In this document: positions 29,765 through 38,312 of the stretch, piece by piece
How positions within the stretch are numbered: the stretch's first letter is position 1
Layout of the letters: each line of letters starts with the position of its first letter
Assembly (NCBI RefSeq): GCF_018131185.1
Contig: NZ_JAFCJE010000002.1
Span: 62,001-126,000, forward strand
DNA: 64,000 bases
Reading direction: 5' to 3'
From: Bradyrhizobium diazoefficiens
GTDB taxonomy: Bacteria; Pseudomonadota; Alphaproteobacteria; Rhizobiales; Xanthobacteraceae
Notes under the pieces: generated by a model
Told to the model about the DNA's origin: nothing
Database searches by the model: none
The model's input: the letters and a program-made list of their open reading frames with translations, nothing else
Made by a program: the position numbers and the translations under genes

Positions 29765-29789
29765 CGCCAAGCGCTTTCGATACGCAAAA

Positions 29790-29815
29790 GAAATGGCCCC
29801 GTGAGGGGCCATTTC
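29790..29815. terminator. intrinsic hairpin between convergent genes
   Basis: GAAATGGCCCC pairs perfectly with GGGGCCATTTC around GTGA (29790-29815), between the reductase stop and the convergent His-rich gene. The T-tract is weak on both strands, though the A/T-rich stem base can serve. Confidence 0.65.
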
Positions 29816-29829
29816 CATATGACTCTGCG

Positions 29830-30066
29830 TTAGTCCCAGTGATGGTGACGATGGCCGCGCTTGATCACCACGACCTTGTCGCGATGGTGGCCGCGATGCC
29901 AGCCGTGGTCGCGATGCGTGCGGTATTGGGCGCGAGCACCGTACGGGCCGTGATGATGATGGTGATAGCCGCTGCGCTTGATCACCACCGTCTCGGCACT
30001 TGCGAGGGTCGGCGCCGCGATCGCGAGCGCGCCCAGGGCCGCAATTACATAACCAAGCTTCTTCAT
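29830..30066 (-). CDS. exported His-rich small protein (78 aa)
   Basis: Function unknown, possibly metal binding. A signal peptide (MKKLGYVIAALGALAIAAPT, cleavage after ASA) is followed by VVIKRSGYHHHHHGPYG, a Tyr/Arg/His-rich middle and a second VVVIKRGHRHHHW. The two VVIKR-x-His-cluster segments look like an internal duplication. About 20 percent of the mature protein is histidine. ATG 30066 follows GGAGGAGG. An EcfG-type promoter lies 32-56 nt upstream. Confidence 0.75.
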   Translation of the reverse strand: MKKLGYVIAALGALAIAAPTLASAETVVIKRSGYHHHHHGPYGARAQYRTHRDHGWHRGHHRDKVVVIKRGHRHHHWD

Positions 30067-30097
30067 GACGTCCTCCTCCAATTCGAATGCACATCTA

Positions 30098-30122
30098 AAC
30101 CGCGCATTCACGCGATCGTTCC
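30098..30122 (-). promoter_or_regulatory. EcfG-type promoter of the His-rich gene
   Basis: On the minus strand GGAAC (30122-30118), 16 nt, GGTT (30101-30098), about 25 nt of leader before the ATG at 30066. Confidence 0.65.
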
Positions 30123-30162
30123 GGAGGAATCGCAGGAGAATTCTGAACGGCTGTTCAGGTGG

Positions 30163-30615
30163 CTAATCGCAGCGTTGCTGCAATGGTGTCGGCGAGCCTG
30201 TCGCGATGTACTTGCCGTCCCTGATCGTGTACTCGCCGCGCTCGCTGCGATTGTAGATCGCACGCAGGCTGCCGTCCTTTGCGAGCAGCAAGCCGAACTC
30301 ACGCGTCTGACGCAGCGAGGGGAAGTACACCATCATACTGAGCAGGCCGTCGGCGTTGACCGTGGCCGATACAATCTCGTTCTCGTCCCTGGCCTCGCCG
30401 AAATTGCGCCGGTACATCACCCGGCCGTCCTTCCGGATCTCGTAGGTCAGCAGCGCGCCCTTGTCGCGGTCGGGCCGAGCCGCGCAGTCGACCGCCCACG
30501 AGCCGAGCAGGCCCCATTGCTCGACCGTCGCGGCCAGCGTCCCGGCAGCCGCCGCAGGTGTGATCGCCGCCCACAGCATCGCAGCCGCGATCCAGCGGCT
30601 CAAACAACGCGTCAT
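30163..30615 (-). CDS. exported hypothetical protein (150 aa)
   Basis: Function unknown. A signal peptide (MTRCLSRWIAAAMLWAAITP, cleavage after AAA) leads into LLGSWAVDCAARPDRDKGA and a predicted beta-rich, lipocalin-like small domain with RRNFGEARDENEIVSA, and a terminal TPLQQRCD. The two mature cysteines could pair. The start is taken at ATG 30615, which gives a normal signal peptide. It is divergent from the XRE-HpaD operon. Confidence 0.6.
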   Translation of the reverse strand: MTRCLSRWIAAAMLWAAITPAAAAGTLAATVEQWGLLGSWAVDCAARPDRDKGALLTYEIRKDGRVMYRRNFGEARDENEIVSATVNADGLLSMMVYFPSLRQTREFGLLLAKDGSLRAIYNRSERGEYTIRDGKYIATGSPTPLQQRCD

Positions 30616-30701
30616 GTCGCAGAAGAACCCCGCCTCGAAGAATTCCAAAGTGTAGCATCCCGCCCGCTTCCGTCCATGGCAGCCGCCGATCGCTCGCGAA
30701 T

Positions 30702-30742
30702 TTGATCCGCGTCAATGAGGCCGGTCTTTTCGGGGGTAGGAT
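30702..30742 (+). promoter_or_regulatory. FixK/FNR-type class II promoter of the XRE-HpaD operon
   Basis: TTGATCCGCGTCAA (30702-30715) fits TTGAT-N4-(A/G)TCAA. A -10-like TAGGAT lies at 30737-30742, which puts the box centre about 41 bp before the predicted start, the activator position for FNR/FixK promoters. The XRE gene starts at 30775. Confidence 0.55.
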
Positions 30743-30774
30743 GGCGCTTCCCGAAGGCGAACCTGGATAGAGCA

Positions 30775-31047
30775 ATGCTGAATCAAGTCATGGATTTTGC
30801 GGGCGAAGTGCTGCCGGGGAGCTGTGCCGTGCCGCCGTATTCCGAGACCGCGTTTCTGACCGAGCTGGGCGATCGCCTGCGGTCCTCGCGCATGCGCTGC
30901 GACCTGTCGCGCCGCGAGCTGGCCCGCCGTTCCGGGATTTCCGAGCGCTATATCGCCCAGATCGAGGCCGGCAAGGGCAACGTCTCGATTGTCCTTTTGC
31001 TGCGGCTGGCCTCCGCGATCCACGGCAGCCAGCCCCAGGCGGCCTGA
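30775..31047 (+). CDS. short XRE-family helix-turn-helix regulator (90 aa)
   Basis: Predicted DNA-binding protein. Residues about 25-82 form a standard HTH_3 fold (LTELGDRLRSSRMRCDLSRR, ELARRSGISERYIAQIEAGK, GNVSIVLLLRLASAI). The sequence style matches the N-terminal domain of BzdR/BoxR-type aromatic-pathway regulators. Those carry an additional shikimate-kinase-like effector domain of about 170 residues, absent here, since the protein stops 8 residues after the HTH. The HpaD-like gene begins 18 nt downstream, so it probably regulates that operon. A FixK-like promoter lies upstream. Confidence 0.75.
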   Translation: MLNQVMDFAGEVLPGSCAVPPYSETAFLTELGDRLRSSRMRCDLSRRELARRSGISERYIAQIEAGKGNVSIVLLLRLASAIHGSQPQAA

Positions 31048-31065
31048 CGCTTCGAGGTGACCGCC

Positions 31066-31920
31066 ATGGGGCAGCTCGTTCTCGCCGCGAAGGTCACCCA
31101 CGTTCCGTCGTTGATGCTGTCGGAGGCGCCCGGCAGCCCGCTGCGCAACGCGCGCGAGCCGGCGGTCAGCTCCTTGCGCGAGCTCGGCCGGCGGGCGAGA
31201 GAGCGCGGCGTCACGAGCTTCGTGGTGTTCGACACCCATTGGCTCTCCAATTTCGGCTACCATGTCAATGCCAATGCGCGGCATTGCGGCTCGTTCACGA
31301 GCCATGAGGCGCCGCAGATGATCCAGGATCTGCGCTACGACCTGCCGGGCGATACGGCTCTCGCGGAGGCCATCGCAAACAGGGCCGTGGACACGGGCCT
31401 GAACGTGATCGCCCATCAGGTGGCCAGCCTCGGGCTCGAATACGGCACCATCGTGCCGATGCACTACCTGAACCCGGACGGCTTTGCGAAGGTCGTCTCG
31501 GTCGCCTCGCCGCTCTTCACCTCGTTCGAGGAAAGCCGGATCCTCGGTGAAGCGACCCGCCGCGTGATCGACCAATCCGGCGAGCGGGTCGCCGTCCTCG
31601 CCAGCGGTTCGCTCTCGCATCGGCTCTGGCCGAACAAGCAGCTCGGCCCCGAGGCGTGGACGTCGATCGCGAGCGAATTCAACCGTCAAGTCGACCTGCG
31701 CGTGCTCGAGCTGTGGCAGAGCCGCCGCTATCGCGAATTTCTCGACATGCTCCCGGACTACGCCACCAAGTGCAACGGCGAGGGCGGCATGGCTGACACG
31801 ATCATGCTGTTCGCTGCCCTCGGCTGGTACGATTATTGCGGCGCTGCCGAGCAGCTCTGCGACTATTTTCCCTCGTCCGGCTCCGGCCAGGTCAACGTCG
31901 AGTTTCACGTCGAGGCGTGA
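31066..31920 (+). CDS. hpaD: 3,4-dihydroxyphenylacetate 2,3-dioxygenase-like extradiol dioxygenase (LigB superfamily)
   Basis: Predicted Fe(II) class III extradiol dioxygenase, cleaving homoprotocatechuate or a related catechol with O2. The 284-residue protein shows the LigB-fold metal ligands in AAKVTHVPS and VVFDTHWLS, the FTSHEAPQM segment, VIAHQVASLGLEYGT, and a C-terminal DTIMLFAALGWYDY. Length matches HpaD. ATG 31066 has GAGGTGA upstream and is preferred over GTG 31057. No other hpa genes are in view, so it may serve a scattered pathway. Co-transcribed with the XRE regulator. Confidence 0.83.
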   Translation: MGQLVLAAKVTHVPSLMLSEAPGSPLRNAREPAVSSLRELGRRARERGVTSFVVFDTHWLSNFGYHVNANARHCGSFTSHEAPQMIQDLRYDLPGDTALAEAIANRAVDTGLNVIAHQVASLGLEYGTIVPMHYLNPDGFAKVVSVASPLFTSFEESRILGEATRRVIDQSGERVAVLASGSLSHRLWPNKQLGPEAWTSIASEFNRQVDLRVLELWQSRRYREFLDMLPDYATKCNGEGGMADTIMLFAALGWYDYCGAAEQLCDYFPSSGSGQVNVEFHVEA

Positions 31921-31929
31921 GGCAGCGCC

Positions 31930-33162
31930 TCAGGCCCGCTTCTCAACATTGGCGCTGCGGGCCGGCACGCCGAATTCCTTGCGGCAGACCTCGGCCAGCA
32001 CCGCGATGCCCTCGCGGATCTGCTGATGCGTCGGACTTGCAAAGCAAAGCCGCAGCCGCGAGCTGGAATGGCCCTTGTTGGTCGACCATTCCGGCCCCGG
32101 ATTGATCGAGACGCCCGCCGCGAGCGCGGCCTGATACAGCTTCAGCGTATCGACCTGGTCGGGCAGCTTTACCCAGAGGAAGATGCCGCCCTTGGGCTCC
32201 TCGAATTCTGCGGCCGTCCCGAACTGCTCGTTCAGGGCTTCCATCAGCGTGTCGAGCTTGGTGCGCAGCGCCTTCGTCAGAGCCGGCACGTGGGTCGAAA
32301 AGTGTGGCTTGCAATAGGTGGCGAGCACCATCTGCTCCAGCGCGCCCGAGCCGGCATCCGTCTTCAGCGCCAGCATCCGCGACATCACATCCCAAGGCGC
32401 CACGATGAAGCCGACGCGCAGCGCCGGCGCGATCGATTTGGAGAACGAGCCGATATGGATCACGCCGCCGCTCTCGCTCATCGCGTAGATCGCCGGCGGC
32501 CGCTGCCCTGACCAGACGAGGTCGGCATAGCAATCGTCCTCGAAGATGGGCACGCCATACTCGGTCGCGAGCCGGACCAGTTCGGCGCGACGGCTCTCCG
32601 GCATGATGCTGCCGGTCGGGTTTTGCACCGTCGGAATGGTGTAGATGTATTTGGGGCGGATGCCGCGGCTCTTCAGATCGGCCAGCGCCGTCGCCAGCAG
32701 GTCCATGCGCATGCCGTCCGCATCGAGCGGAATGCCGACCACGTTGACGCCGAGACGCGCCAGACGGGTCAGTGAGCCCTGATAGCTATCCTGCTCGAAA
32801 ATCACGGTGTCGCCGCGCGTCAGCAGCGACGCGTTGACGAGGTCGAGCGCCTGCAGCGAGCCGGAGACGATCATGAGGTCGTCGACCGTGCAGGTGATGC
32901 CGGCATCGCGCTTCAGCTTCGTCACCAGGAATTCGCGCAGGGGCAAATAGCCCTGCGGACCGTGCGCCAGCCCGTAGGTGGCAAGCGATCGTCCCTCGCG
33001 CTGCAGCGCCAGGGTGGTGGCCTCGATCAGGCCCTCGAGCGGCAACTGCTCTGAATCGTTATTGCCACCCACAAAGCTGTACTTGGCAAGGCCTGTCCAG
33101 CGCGCAGAAGGGGCCGGCAGCCCTGCCGGAAACAGGGGTGCGAAGTCGAAGCTGGACGTCAT
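31930..33162 (-). CDS. PLP-dependent aminotransferase (2-aminoadipate transaminase-like)
   Basis: Fold-type I aminotransferase, 410 residues. PLP-binding features are the Asp in FEDDCYADLVW (about 214), the Schiff-base Lys in IGSFSKSIAPALRVGF (about 252) and the carboxylate-binding Arg in SRLRLCFA near the C-terminus. It resembles the LysN/MocR catalytic domain without the GntR helix-turn-helix. Substrates in the group include 2-aminoadipate, kynurenine and aromatic or branched-chain amino acids. ATG 33162 is taken; the frame is open further upstream without coding character. Convergent with hpaD, 9 nt apart. Confidence 0.9.
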   Translation of the reverse strand: MTSSFDFAPLFPAGLPAPSARWTGLAKYSFVGGNNDSEQLPLEGLIEATTLALQREGRSLATYGLAHGPQGYLPLREFLVTKLKRDAGITCTVDDLMIVSGSLQALDLVNASLLTRGDTVIFEQDSYQGSLTRLARLGVNVVGIPLDADGMRMDLLATALADLKSRGIRPKYIYTIPTVQNPTGSIMPESRRAELVRLATEYGVPIFEDDCYADLVWSGQRPPAIYAMSESGGVIHIGSFSKSIAPALRVGFIVAPWDVMSRMLALKTDAGSGALEQMVLATYCKPHFSTHVPALTKALRTKLDTLMEALNEQFGTAAEFEEPKGGIFLWVKLPDQVDTLKLYQAALAAGVSINPGPEWSTNKGHSSSRLRLCFASPTHQQIREGIAVLAEVCRKEFGVPARSANVEKRA

Positions 33163-33218
33163 GGGAGCGTTCCTCGTTTCTGTTCTTGTCGAGGCAGCCG
33201 GCGTTGCGCCAGTCCACC

Positions 33219-33752
33219 TTATTCTTGTTTCTTGCCAGCCGTCCGGGTCGGACGGCCCTGGCTGATGAAAGCGTAGTGTGCATTGGCGACGCCGCCAACC
33301 ATCAGGGCCTCGACCACGGGCTCGGCAATCTCGCCTGTCGCGGCCCAGTCGACCAGGAAATTGGCCCCCGTGCCGCCGCGCACGTCGTCGGTCGGAATGA
33401 AGATCGAGACGGTGGCCAGCGGCTTCAGGGCCACCTGACCCTTCAGGTAGCTCTCGACCTGCTTGCCTGCGGTGTCGAAATAGGCGATGCGTTTGATCAC
33501 CAGCGGCTGGGTCTCGGAGGCGTTGTGCACACTCAAGGTCACCGAGAAGTCGATACGCAGCTTGCCCTGGCTCATCGCGACGCTGGAATAGGCGGGCACG
33601 TAGAACCCGCCGGAGATGACGAGTTCTTCCTTCGGCGTTGCGGTGAGAGAATCGGCAAAGTTCTGTTCGATACTGATCTTGGATTGTGCGGCGACGGGCG
33701 CGGCTAAGGCGAGGGAGCATAGCAGCATTGCTACGAACAGCCCTTCTCGCAT
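33219..33752 (-). CDS. exported DUF3124 protein (177 aa)
   Basis: Function unknown. A signal peptide (MREGLFVAMLLCSLALAAPV, cleavage after VAA) is followed by a predicted beta-sandwich with GFYVPAYSSVAMSQGKLRID and FSVTLSVHNASETQPLVIKR, the DUF3124 hallmark region. The conserved VVEALMVGG and FISQGRPT segments are near the end. ATG 33752 chosen because earlier codons would displace the signal peptide into a basic extension. Divergent from the antiporter gene. Confidence 0.8.
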   Translation of the reverse strand: MREGLFVAMLLCSLALAAPVAAQSKISIEQNFADSLTATPKEELVISGGFYVPAYSSVAMSQGKLRIDFSVTLSVHNASETQPLVIKRIAYFDTAGKQVESYLKGQVALKPLATVSIFIPTDDVRGGTGANFLVDWAATGEIAEPVVEALMVGGVANAHYAFISQGRPTRTAGKKQE

Positions 33753-33819
33753 GTGACGAATTGCTCGCTTGCCGCGCCGCAACCCGCCTCTAGGGTGCGG
33801 CAAAACGGACCAATTTGGC

Positions 33820-35550
33820 ATGCACGAGCTCATTCGCGACATTACTCTCTGTATTTTGTTTGCCTGGATGCTGGGTCTGCTCGCCCATTTCTCCCGGCAG
33901 CCGCTGATCCTGGCCTATCTTATCGCCGGCTTCTGCATAGGTCCATTCGGCGCCGGCTGGGTCCACTCGCAGGAATCGATCAGCGTCATCTCCGAGCTCG
34001 GCCTGATCTTCATGCTGTTCATGATCGGGCTGGAGATCGACCTGAAGAAGATCGTGCGTGCGGGAAAGGTGATCCTGTTCGCCGCGGGAGGCCAGCTTCT
34101 CGGCGGTTGCCTGCTTGGCGTCCTGTTCTTCGTCGGCATCGGCCTGTCGCTCGGCGGCGGGCAATTCGATGCGGTCTATCTCTGCGTTGCATGCGCACTG
34201 TCGAGCACCGTCATCATCGTCAAGGTGCTCTACGAGAAGCGCGAGCTCGACACGCTGCCGGGACGAATCACGCTCGGCGTGCTGGTGCTGCAGGACATCT
34301 TCGCCATCCTTTTCCTGGCGGTGCAGCCGAGCCTTGCCAATCTGCAGGCCAGCGTCATCCTGCTCTCGATCGGCCGTGTCGCGGTGCTGGTCACCGCAGC
34401 TCTGCTGGTCAGCCGCTACGTGCTGCCGCGGCTGTTCCACCAGATCGCCCGGCGGCCCGAGCTGATCCTGCTCGGCGCGCTGGCCTGGTGTTTCCTCGTC
34501 TCCGAGACCGCCGAACGGCTGTCGCTGTCGCGCGAGATGGGTGCCCTGATCGCCGGCGTCTCGCTCTCGACCTTTCCCTACGCGCTCGACGTCACCGCCA
34601 AGGTCACCACGCTCCGCGACTTCTTCATCACCCTGTTCTTCGTCGCGCTCGGTATGACCATTCCCATCCCCGGCCTCTCCGTGATCGGGCTGGCGCTGAT
34701 GATCGCGGCCTTCACGGTCGTGAGCCGCCTCGTCACCACCTTCACACCGCTTTATCTGATGAAGCAGGGCCTTCGCGCCAGCCTGTTGCCGGCGCTGAAC
34801 CTCGCACAGATTTCCGAGTTCTCGCTGGTGGTAATCCAGACCGGCGTCGCCGCTCACCATATCTCGGCGCAGACGGCGAACGCGGCTTCCTTCGCCTTCG
34901 TGGTGCTTGCGGTGCTCTCGACCTTCGCGATGAGCCGCAGCGACGAGATCATCCGCTGGGCGATCGGCCCCTTGAAGCGAATCGGCCTGCGCGACCTCGA
35001 CCATGGCAGCGGCCATGCCGAGGAGGGGCACGAGGCCGGCCATGGCGAGGCCCGCCGCATCGTCATCCTCGGCTTTTTCCGTGCAGCGAGCGCGCTGCTG
35101 GCCGAGGTCGAGCGGCAGACGCCGGTGCTGCTCGAGCAGATCACCGTGGTCGACTTCAACCCCAATGTGTACCAGACCCTGCTTTCGCGCGGACTGCACG
35201 TGATCTATGGCGACATCAGCAATGTCGATACCTTGCTCCATGCCGGCATCGGCAAGTCCGAGATGATCATCCTCAGCGTGCCGGATTCGCTGCTGAAGGG
35301 CGCCACCAACGAGAAGCTGGTCCGCCACGTCCGCGCGCTCAATCCGACCGCCTTGATCGTGGCCACGGCGGACCTCTTGGCCGACGTCGCCTCGCTCTAC
35401 GAGGCCGGCGCCAGCTACGTCACCGTGACCCGGCTCAGCGATGCCCACGAGCTGTTCACGGTGATCGAAGCCGCCCAGGCGGGTCTTCTGGCCGACAAGC
35501 GCGCCGAGCTCGACCAGCGGCTCGGCGAGCGGCGCGAAGTGCTGCCCTGA
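33820..35550 (+). CDS. CPA2-family monovalent cation:proton antiporter with TrkA-N domain (KefB/YbaL-like)
   Basis: Predicted inner-membrane K+ or Na+/H+ antiporter. Of 576 residues, about 1-385 contain some 12 transmembrane helices (for example GLIFMLFMIGLEIDLKKIV, FFITLFFVALGMTIPIPGLS). A His/Glu-rich linker (HAEEGHEAGHGEAR) joins a cytosolic Rossmann TrkA-N domain (about 412-530, RRIVILGFFRAASALL, VVDFNP, YGDISNVD). Its GFF in place of GxGxxG suggests weakened dinucleotide binding. ATG 33820 begins MHELIRDI. No kefF/G ancillary gene is adjacent. Confidence 0.92.
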   Translation: MHELIRDITLCILFAWMLGLLAHFSRQPLILAYLIAGFCIGPFGAGWVHSQESISVISELGLIFMLFMIGLEIDLKKIVRAGKVILFAAGGQLLGGCLLGVLFFVGIGLSLGGGQFDAVYLCVACALSSTVIIVKVLYEKRELDTLPGRITLGVLVLQDIFAILFLAVQPSLANLQASVILLSIGRVAVLVTAALLVSRYVLPRLFHQIARRPELILLGALAWCFLVSETAERLSLSREMGALIAGVSLSTFPYALDVTAKVTTLRDFFITLFFVALGMTIPIPGLSVIGLALMIAAFTVVSRLVTTFTPLYLMKQGLRASLLPALNLAQISEFSLVVIQTGVAAHHISAQTANAASFAFVVLAVLSTFAMSRSDEIIRWAIGPLKRIGLRDLDHGSGHAEEGHEAGHGEARRIVILGFFRAASALLAEVERQTPVLLEQITVVDFNPNVYQTLLSRGLHVIYGDISNVDTLLHAGIGKSEMIILSVPDSLLKGATNEKLVRHVRALNPTALIVATADLLADVASLYEAGASYVTVTRLSDAHELFTVIEAAQAGLLADKRAELDQRLGERREVLP

Positions 35551-35720
35551 CGGCGTCCGGGCGCCTTCCTCTCCGGCTGTCTGCGCCTATATCCTGGTAT
35601 CTTCGGTGCAAGCCTCGCCTCCGATGGCCCGCCGCCCGGAATATCTGGTTGCGTCCAGGACACTAGCGCCCCGGCCGAAGTCCAGCTAAGCCTCCCGGCA
35701 TAACCGATAGAGATTGGGAC

Positions 35721-36797
35721 ATGCCCGATAGCGTCCAGGAAGTCTTGCAGGCCTTTGCCCGGGGTGAGCTCGTGGTCGTCACCGACGACGACGACCGCGA
35801 GGGCGAGGGCGATCTGATCGTCGCCGCCTCGCTCTGCACCGCCGAGAAGATGGCGTTCATCATCCGCCACACCTCCGGCATCGTCTGCGCGCCCGTGACC
35901 ACCGAGGACGCGCGCCGGCTGCGGCTCGATCCGATGGTGGCCCATAACGATTCCGCGCACACCACTGCGTTCACGGTGTCGATCGACTACAAGCCCGATG
36001 GCGGCACCGGCATCTCCGCCGAGGAGCGCGCCTCGTGCTGCCGCGCGCTCTCCAATCCCAATGCCGGCGCCAACGATTTTGCCCGGCCCGGCCACATCTT
36101 TCCGCTGATCGCCAAGGACGGCGGCGTGCTGCTTCGCTCCGGCCATACCGAGGCGGCCGTCGATCTCTGCAAGCTCTCCGGGCTGCCGCCGGTCGGCGTC
36201 ATCAGCGAGCTGATGAACGACGACGGCAGCGTGATGAAAGGCGAGCAGGTCGTCCGCTTCGCCGCCCAGCACAAGCTCAAGCATGTCACCATCGCGGACA
36301 TGATCGCCTACCGCCAGGCGCGCGAAAAGTTGATCGAGCGGGTCTCGACCTTCGTCACCGAAAGCCCGATTGGCCCCTTGCAAGGCTATGCCTATCGGTC
36401 GCCGTTCGATTCCATCGCCCACGTTGCTTTCGTCTATAACGGCGTCGGCGACGGCAAGAACGTGCTGACCCGCTTTCACAAGCCGAACATCGTCAAGGAC
36501 ATCTTCACCGGGCACAAGCGCATGGCGACCGTGCTCGAGCATTTCAAGAAATCCGGCCGTGGGGTGCTGGTTTACTTGCGCGACGGCGCTGCCGGCGTTC
36601 CCGTGGCGGCGCTGCCGGACGAGTCGGCGACGGAAGCCGACCGCAACCGCCAGTGGCGCGAAGTCGGCGTCGGCGCGCAGATCTTGCGCGACCTCGGCGT
36701 CACCTCGATCCGGCATCTCACCTCCTCGGTGCACGACTACAAAGGCTTGTCGGGCTTCGGCATCGAGATCGTCGCCAACGAGCAGCTTGAAAGCTAG
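35721..36797 (+). CDS. ribB: 3,4-dihydroxy-2-butanone 4-phosphate synthase with degenerate GTP cyclohydrolase II domain (RibBX-like)
   Basis: Makes the four-carbon riboflavin precursor from ribulose 5-phosphate. Residues about 1-205 form an intact RibB domain with acidic DDDDREGEGDL, HTSGIVCAP, FARPGHIFPL, RSGHTEAAVDL and GVISELMNDDG. Residues about 206-356 align with GTP cyclohydrolase II but lack the zinc-binding C-x2-GD-x6-CDC motif and its arginine context, so that half is probably inactive or regulatory. I see no FMN riboswitch in the 170-nt upstream gap. Confidence 0.9.
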   Translation: MPDSVQEVLQAFARGELVVVTDDDDREGEGDLIVAASLCTAEKMAFIIRHTSGIVCAPVTTEDARRLRLDPMVAHNDSAHTTAFTVSIDYKPDGGTGISAEERASCCRALSNPNAGANDFARPGHIFPLIAKDGGVLLRSGHTEAAVDLCKLSGLPPVGVISELMNDDGSVMKGEQVVRFAAQHKLKHVTIADMIAYRQAREKLIERVSTFVTESPIGPLQGYAYRSPFDSIAHVAFVYNGVGDGKNVLTRFHKPNIVKDIFTGHKRMATVLEHFKKSGRGVLVYLRDGAAGVPVAALPDESATEADRNRQWREVGVGAQILRDLGVTSIRHLTSSVHDYKGLSGFGIEIVANEQLES

Positions 36798-36936
36798 CGC
36801 TGTCGTTCCGGGGCGCGCCACGCGCGTCCCCGGGGGATTCACGCAGATCCCACCATCTGCAACGCAATTGCACTTGTTGCCGCGGCGCTCTACTTTGTCG
36901 GGCAAATTTTGACGGAACCAGACGAAAGGACGTTTC

Positions 36937-38151
36937 ATGAGCGTGCGCCCTCAGGCCAAGGACAAGCCGGCTGCGGCTTCTTTCCAGTGGGACGATCCAT
37001 TCCTGCTCGACGAGCAGCTGACCGAAGACGAGCGCATGGTGCGCGACACCGCGCGCGCCTACGCCCAGGACAAGCTGCTGCCGCGCGTCACCAAGGCCTA
37101 TCTCGAGGAGAAGACCGACCGCGAGATCTTCAACGAGATGGGTGAGCTCGGCCTGATCGGCATCACGCTGCCGGAGGAATATGGCTGCGCCAATGCGAGC
37201 TACGTCGCCTATGGCCTGGTCGCGCGCGAGATCGAGCGGGTCGATTCCGGCTATCGCTCGATGAACTCGGTGCAGTCCTCGCTGGTGATGTACCCGATCT
37301 ACGCCTATGGCGACGAGAACCAGCGCAAGAAGTACCTGCCGAAGCTCGCCAGCGGCGAGTGGGTCGGCTGCTTCGGTCTGACCGAGCCCGATGCCGGCTC
37401 CGACCCGGCCGGCATGAAGACCCGCGCCGAGAAGGTCTCGGACGGCTATCGCCTCACCGGCAGCAAGATGTGGATCTCGAACGCGCCGATCGCCGACGTG
37501 TTCGTGGTCTGGGCCAAGTCGGCCGCGCACGACAACCAGATCCGCGGCTTCGTGCTGGAGAAGGGCATGAAGGGCTTGTCCGCGCCGAAGATCGGCGGCA
37601 AGCTGTCGCTTCGTGCCTCCATCACCGGCGAGGTCGTGATGGACGGCGTCGTGGTTCCGGAAGACGCGCTGCTGCCCAATGTCTCGGGCCTCAAGGGTCC
37701 GTTCGGCTGCCTCAACCGCGCCCGCTACGGCATCTCCTGGGGCGTGCTCGGCGCGGCCGAGGATTGCATGCATCGCGCGCGCCAGTACACGCTCGACCGC
37801 AAGCAGTTCGGCAGGCCGCTGGCCGCGACCCAGCTGGTGCAGAAGAAGCTCGCCGACATGCAGACCGAAATCGCGCTCGGCCTGCAGGGCTCGCTTCGCG
37901 TCGGCCGGCTGATGGACGAGGGCAAGTTCGCGCCCGAGATGATCTCGATCATGAAGCGCAACAATTGCGGCAAGGCCCTCGACATCGCCCGTGTCGCCCG
38001 CGACATGCACGGCGGCAACGGCATCTCGATCGAGTACCACGTGATGCGCCACGTCCATAACCTCGAGACCGTCAACACTTACGAGGGCACCCACGACGTC
38101 CACGCCCTGATCCTGGGCCGGGCAATCACTGGCATTCAGGCGTTTTTCTGA
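36937..38151 (+). CDS. gcdH: glutaryl-CoA dehydrogenase
   Basis: FAD-dependent acyl-CoA dehydrogenase converting glutaryl-CoA to crotonyl-CoA in lysine, tryptophan and benzoate breakdown. The 404-residue product has the substrate Arg in [10 protein letters not shown] (about 108), [20 protein letters not shown], and the catalytic Glu in [16 protein letters not shown] (about 386), all characteristic of GcdH rather than short- or medium-chain homologues. ATG 36937 begins [10 protein letters not shown] and is preceded by GAAAGGACG. Monocistronic by position. Confidence 0.93.
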   Translation: MSVRPQAKDKPAAASFQWDDPFLLDEQLTEDERMVRDTARAYAQDKLLPRVTKAYLEEKTDREIFNEMGELGLIGITLPEEYGCANASYVAYGLVAREIERVDSGYRSMNSVQSSLVMYPIYAYGDENQRKKYLPKLASGEWVGCFGLTEPDAGSDPAGMKTRAEKVSDGYRLTGSKMWISNAPIADVFVVWAKSAAHDNQIRGFVLEKGMKGLSAPKIGGKLSLRASITGEVVMDGVVVPEDALLPNVSGLKGPFGCLNRARYGISWGVLGAAEDCMHRARQYTLDRKQFGRPLAATQLVQKKLADMQTEIALGLQGSLRVGRLMDEGKFAPEMISIMKRNNCGKALDIARVARDMHGGNGISIEYHVMRHVHNLETVNTYEGTHDVHALILGRAITGIQAFF

Positions 38152-38178
38152 GAACGGGCGTCGTTGAAATGCTCCGCT

Positions 38179-38277
38179 GTCATCGTCCGCGAAAGCGGAC
38201 GATCCAGTATTCCAGAGACCTAGCCTTCGCCACAAACGCCTCGGCGTACTGGATACCCCGCCTTCGCGGGGTATGAC
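38179..38277. repeat. palindromic intergenic repeat (BIME-like), copy A
   Basis: Left arm has the hairpin CGTCCGCGAAAGCGGACG and right arm ACCCCGCCTTCGCGGGGT. They are linked by the inverted pair ATCCAGTA / TACTGGAT, with GTCAT and ATGAC at the ends. Same design as copies B and C. Confidence 0.7.
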
Positions 38278-38312
38278 GGCGAGGGGTGGGGCAGCAGTGC
38301 GCAGGAGTCCCC

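Noticed and set aside
33163..33720. N-terminal extension of the aminotransferase frame
   Set aside because: Antisense-like, Arg-rich, and overlapping the DUF3124 gene on the same strand; the enzyme family begins at 33162.
33790..35448. 552-codon minus-strand frame
   Set aside because: Antisense to the CPA2 antiporter; Glu/Asp/His/Gln-rich nonsense typical of reverse-frame translation of membrane helices.
35551..35720. FMN riboswitch upstream of ribB
   Set aside because: The conserved RFN-element blocks are not present in this 170-nt gap.
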